A stretch of 14,381 nucleotides of DNA from JAAXZI01 sp045863575 (GTDB taxonomy: Bacteria; Planctomycetota; Phycisphaerae; UBA1845; PWPN01). Below are positions 12,531-14,381 of the stretch, in pieces. The position numbers were made by a program, and so were the translations under genes. The notes under the pieces are model-generated. The model had not been told where the DNA came from and made no database searches. It saw nothing but the letters and a program-made list of their open reading frames with translations. Each line of letters starts with the position of its first letter. Position 1 is the stretch's first letter. The DNA lies in NCBI GenBank assembly GCA_045863575.1, contig BTUC01000173.1, forward strand, positions 1 to 14,381, given 5' to 3'.

Positions 12531-14018
12531 ATGAGCTCTGAATACCCCGCTCCCCGTCGCTGGTCGGTCAAGGCCAAGCTGTTGACGGGCATCGGTCTGG
12601 TCCTGCTGATCCTGGTTGGCGTACCCCTGACCGTGGACAGCATCGGCCGCGCGCGGCTGGGTGCGGCCATTCGCGAAGCCCGGGCCACGGGCGAACCGCT
12701 TACGTTTGAGGAACTCGCCGCGCGGCGGAAGAAGTGGTCGGCCGCGGAGGACGCCGGCCTGGTTTTCCTACCGCTCCGGCCTCGACTGGGTGAGTTGAAC
12801 GCCGAACTCAAGAGCCAGGATCTTCCGATGGTCGGCGAGGCCGAATCGCCGCCCCTGGGGCACCGATGGACGGATGAGACCCATCAGAAGGTCGACGATC
12901 AGCTCATCGCCGTGCAGGACGAACTCGCCAAGCTCCGCGCGCTGGGCAAATATCCCGGCGGCAGCCTGCCCTTTACGCCGGCACCCAATCCAATAGATAC
13001 TCTGCTGCCGGAACTGGCCGATGTACGTTTCGCCGCGAAGCTCATCTCGCTCAACGCGATTCATCGGGCCATGGAGGGCCAAACCGATGGACTGTCAGAA
13101 CGAGTGGCTGCCTCGCTGCGCGTGGGCCAGTTGCTGCAGGATCATCCCACGCTGATCTCTTCCCTGGTGCGCATTGCTGTTGATTCATTCACCGTCTCGA
13201 CCATCGAACGGGTGCTCTCGCTGGCTGAACTGACCCCGGAGCAGTTGACCGATCTGCAGCAGCAATTCGCCGACATCGAATCGGAGGATCCGCTCTATTG
13301 GGGGCTCCTCGGTGAGCGGGCGACGTTCTACGGCACCGGCCAGTATCTGACCAAGACCGGCAACACCGGCCCGCTGGGTGTGACTGCTGCGTCGCGCGTG
13401 CCCGGCCTGCGCGGTGTTCTGTTCATGGATCAGGCTGCGGGCCTGCGCATGTACAACCGGCTGACCGCAGTGGCCCGCCAGCCCGACCAGCGTCTCGACG
13501 TGGCCGCCGCCCTGGAGCAGGAGATGAGCCGCCTTTCCAAGGCATACCTCTTCACCTCGATCATGTTTCCGGCACTGAAACGGTCCACGGAATTGGGCTT
13601 GCGCAGGATGGCCCATGTGCGCGCCGCACAGATCGGCATCGCGGCAGAGCGCTACCGTCTGAAGACGGGCCAGTTTCCAGTAGATTTGGGCCAGCTGGTC
13701 CCCGGCTACATCAACGAGGTGCCGGCGGATCCATTCGACGGCCAGCCGCTGCGCTACAAGGTCGAAGATGACCGGCGCATCATCTACAGTATCGGCGAGG
13801 ACGGCCAGGATGACGGTGGAGATGTGGATACGGGTTTGAAACGCGCGCCGGGGCAGGGACCCAAAGATTGGGGCTTCACGCTGTTCGTACCCGAGGCCCG
13901 CAACCGGCCCGCAACGCAGCCGGCAGACACCCCGGAGACACAGCCCGAGGTGCTGTCAACCTCCAACCACCAACTTACAACCTACGACCTACAACCCACC
14001 ACTCACACGAACAACTGA
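12531..14018 (+). CDS. Membrane-anchored hypothetical protein with a pseudopilin (GspG)-like C-terminal segment
   Basis: A 495-residue protein. One membrane segment at about 17-36 (LLTGIGLVLLILVGVPLTV) follows a basic N-terminus, so most of the chain is probably outside the cytoplasm. Residues about 160-375 are alpha-helical and leucine/alanine-rich. Residues 375-430 (YRLKTGQFPVDLGQL, VPADPFDGQPLRY, IIYSIGEDGQDDGG) resemble the end of type II secretion major pseudopilins, a segment I associate with planctomycete membrane proteins of unknown role. It lacks the N-terminal prepilin motif, so it is not itself a standard pseudopilin. GGAGG six bases before the ATG fixes the start. The last 20 residues (from S476) are Thr/Asn/Gln-rich and are encoded by repeat DNA; the stop codon lies inside the first CAACTGAC copy. 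Confidence 0.8.
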   Translation: MSSEYPAPRRWSVKAKLLTGIGLVLLILVGVPLTVDSIGRARLGAAIREARATGEPLTFEELAARRKKWSAAEDAGLVFLPLRPRLGELNAELKSQDLPMVGEAESPPLGHRWTDETHQKVDDQLIAVQDELAKLRALGKYPGGSLPFTPAPNPIDTLLPELADVRFAAKLISLNAIHRAMEGQTDGLSERVAASLRVGQLLQDHPTLISSLVRIAVDSFTVSTIERVLSLAELTPEQLTDLQQQFADIESEDPLYWGLLGERATFYGTGQYLTKTGNTGPLGVTAASRVPGLRGVLFMDQAAGLRMYNRLTAVARQPDQRLDVAAALEQEMSRLSKAYLFTSIMFPALKRSTELGLRRMAHVRAAQIGIAAERYRLKTGQFPVDLGQLVPGYINEVPADPFDGQPLRYKVEDDRRIIYSIGEDGQDDGGDVDTGLKRAPGQGPKDWGFTLFVPEARNRPATQPADTPETQPEVLSTSNHQLTTYDLQPTTHTNN

Positions 14019-14068
14019 CCAAAGGACAACTGACCCAACAACTGACCACAGACGACCGACAACTGACG
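13959..14068. repeat. CAAC-rich degenerate repeat with four CAACTGAC copies
   Basis: CAACTGAC occurs at 14012, 14027, 14039 and 14060. The preceding 50 bases are similar CAACC/CAACTTAC-type units. It straddles the 3' end of the upstream gene. Confidence 0.7.
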
Positions 14069-14089
14069 GAAGCCCCGTTGTCTGCCAGG

Positions 14090-14128
14090 ACCCCACCCCA
14101 GCCCTCCCCCGGGGTATCGGAGGAGGGA
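14090..14128. repeat. C-rich/G-rich palindromic repeat, copy B
   Basis: It has the same architecture as 12251-12290: a CCCACCCC lead, CCCTCCCCC, a centre with GTATCGG, then AGGAGGG. About 80% or more of positions agree by eye. Confidence 0.75.
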
Positions 14129-14132
14129 ATAA

Positions 14133-14190
14133 GAGCCCCGAGCGCAAGCGAGGGGGGGAAAGTCGGAGCCCCCAGCGCGAGCGAGCGGGC
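14133..14190. repeat. Two copies of a GAGCCCC...GCGAGCGAG-type repeat
   Basis: GAGCCCCGAGCGCAAGCGAG (from 14133) and GAGCCCCCAGCGCGAGCGAG (from 14166), 33 bases apart. They lie directly after copy B and before the convergent aminopeptidase gene. No intrinsic terminator T run was seen. Confidence 0.65.
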
Positions 14191-14214
14191 CGGCCGTTGA
14201 ATGCATCTGCGTGG

Positions 14215-14381
14215 CTACTTCAGGTTTTCCGGGTTGAGCGGCTCTAACTCCGGCAGCACGAACCGGCCGTCCTTGCGGATTAAACGATCATCAAACCAGA
14301 TCTCCCCGCCGCCCGCCTCGGGCGACTGCAGCAGCACCATGTCCCAGTGAATGTCGCTCTGGTTGCCGTTGGAGGCCTCGT
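14215..14381 (-). CDS. Aminopeptidase, M29 family, C-terminal end (partial)
   Basis: Only the last 54 residues are in the window; the gene enters from the right edge. NGNQSDIHWDMVLL, then GGEIWFDDRLIRKDGRFVLPEL, matches my memory of the C-terminus of thermophilic-type M29 metallo-aminopeptidases (AmpS/aminopeptidase T). The H-x-D pair there supplies metal ligands. These enzymes remove N-terminal residues from peptides in the cytoplasm. The stop is a TAG at 14215-14217. It is convergent with the 495-residue gene. Confidence 0.75.
   Translation of the reverse strand, partial: EASNGNQSDIHWDMVLLQSPEAGGGEIWFDDRLIRKDGRFVLPELEPLNPENLK

Overview
The window is about 63% GC by impression, with genes on both strands. 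It looks like a Planctomycetota genome, probably a metagenome assembly, since a 10-base run of N sits inside one gene. The planctomycete guess rests on the MetX-MetW fusion, the pseudopilin-like membrane protein, and above all the intergenic DNA. That DNA is full of short hairpin and tandem repeats of kinds I associate with planctomycete genomes. This is recognition from memory and no taxonomic search was run.

Region 1 (1-5418, minus strand) is a four-gene redox operon, read from right to left. It encodes a NuoE-type [2Fe-2S] subunit, a HndB-type [2Fe-2S] subunit, a very large flavoprotein, and the N-terminal 349 residues of a NuoG / formate-dehydrogenase-like iron-sulfur molybdopterin subunit that runs off the left edge. 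The flavoprotein fuses a thioredoxin-like [2Fe-2S] domain, NuoF, and a GltD/NfnB-type FAD-NAD(P)H module. The order matches the HndABCD hydrogenase operon, but the catalytic position is taken by a NuoG/FdhA-type protein. A soluble multi-flavin NAD(P)H oxidoreductase, possibly electron-bifurcating, is the likely product. The 196-base gap between the last two genes holds four tandem hairpins.

Region 2 (5419-6177) is a 312-base divergent intergenic region carrying two GTGA-N6-TCAC palindromes whose centres are 41 bases apart, followed by a small protein with two predicted membrane segments.

Region 3 (6304-10561) is methionine synthesis. It holds metY (O-acylhomoserine sulfhydrylase, interrupted by the N run) and a fused metX-metW gene, which together would convert homoserine to homocysteine by direct sulfhydrylation. 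Between them, on the opposite strand, sits a two-gene nucleotidyltransferase module whose reading frames overlap by 68 bases. A small cysteine-rich exported or anchored protein overlaps the end of metXW.

Region 4 (10606-14381) has an exported protein with two repeated domains (minus), a repeat-filled 506-base intergenic region, a membrane-anchored protein with a pseudopilin-like C-terminus (plus) whose last 20 residues are encoded by repeat DNA, another repeat-filled gap, and the C-terminal end of a probable M29 aminopeptidase (minus). I saw no tRNA, rRNA, CRISPR array, transposase or riboswitch.
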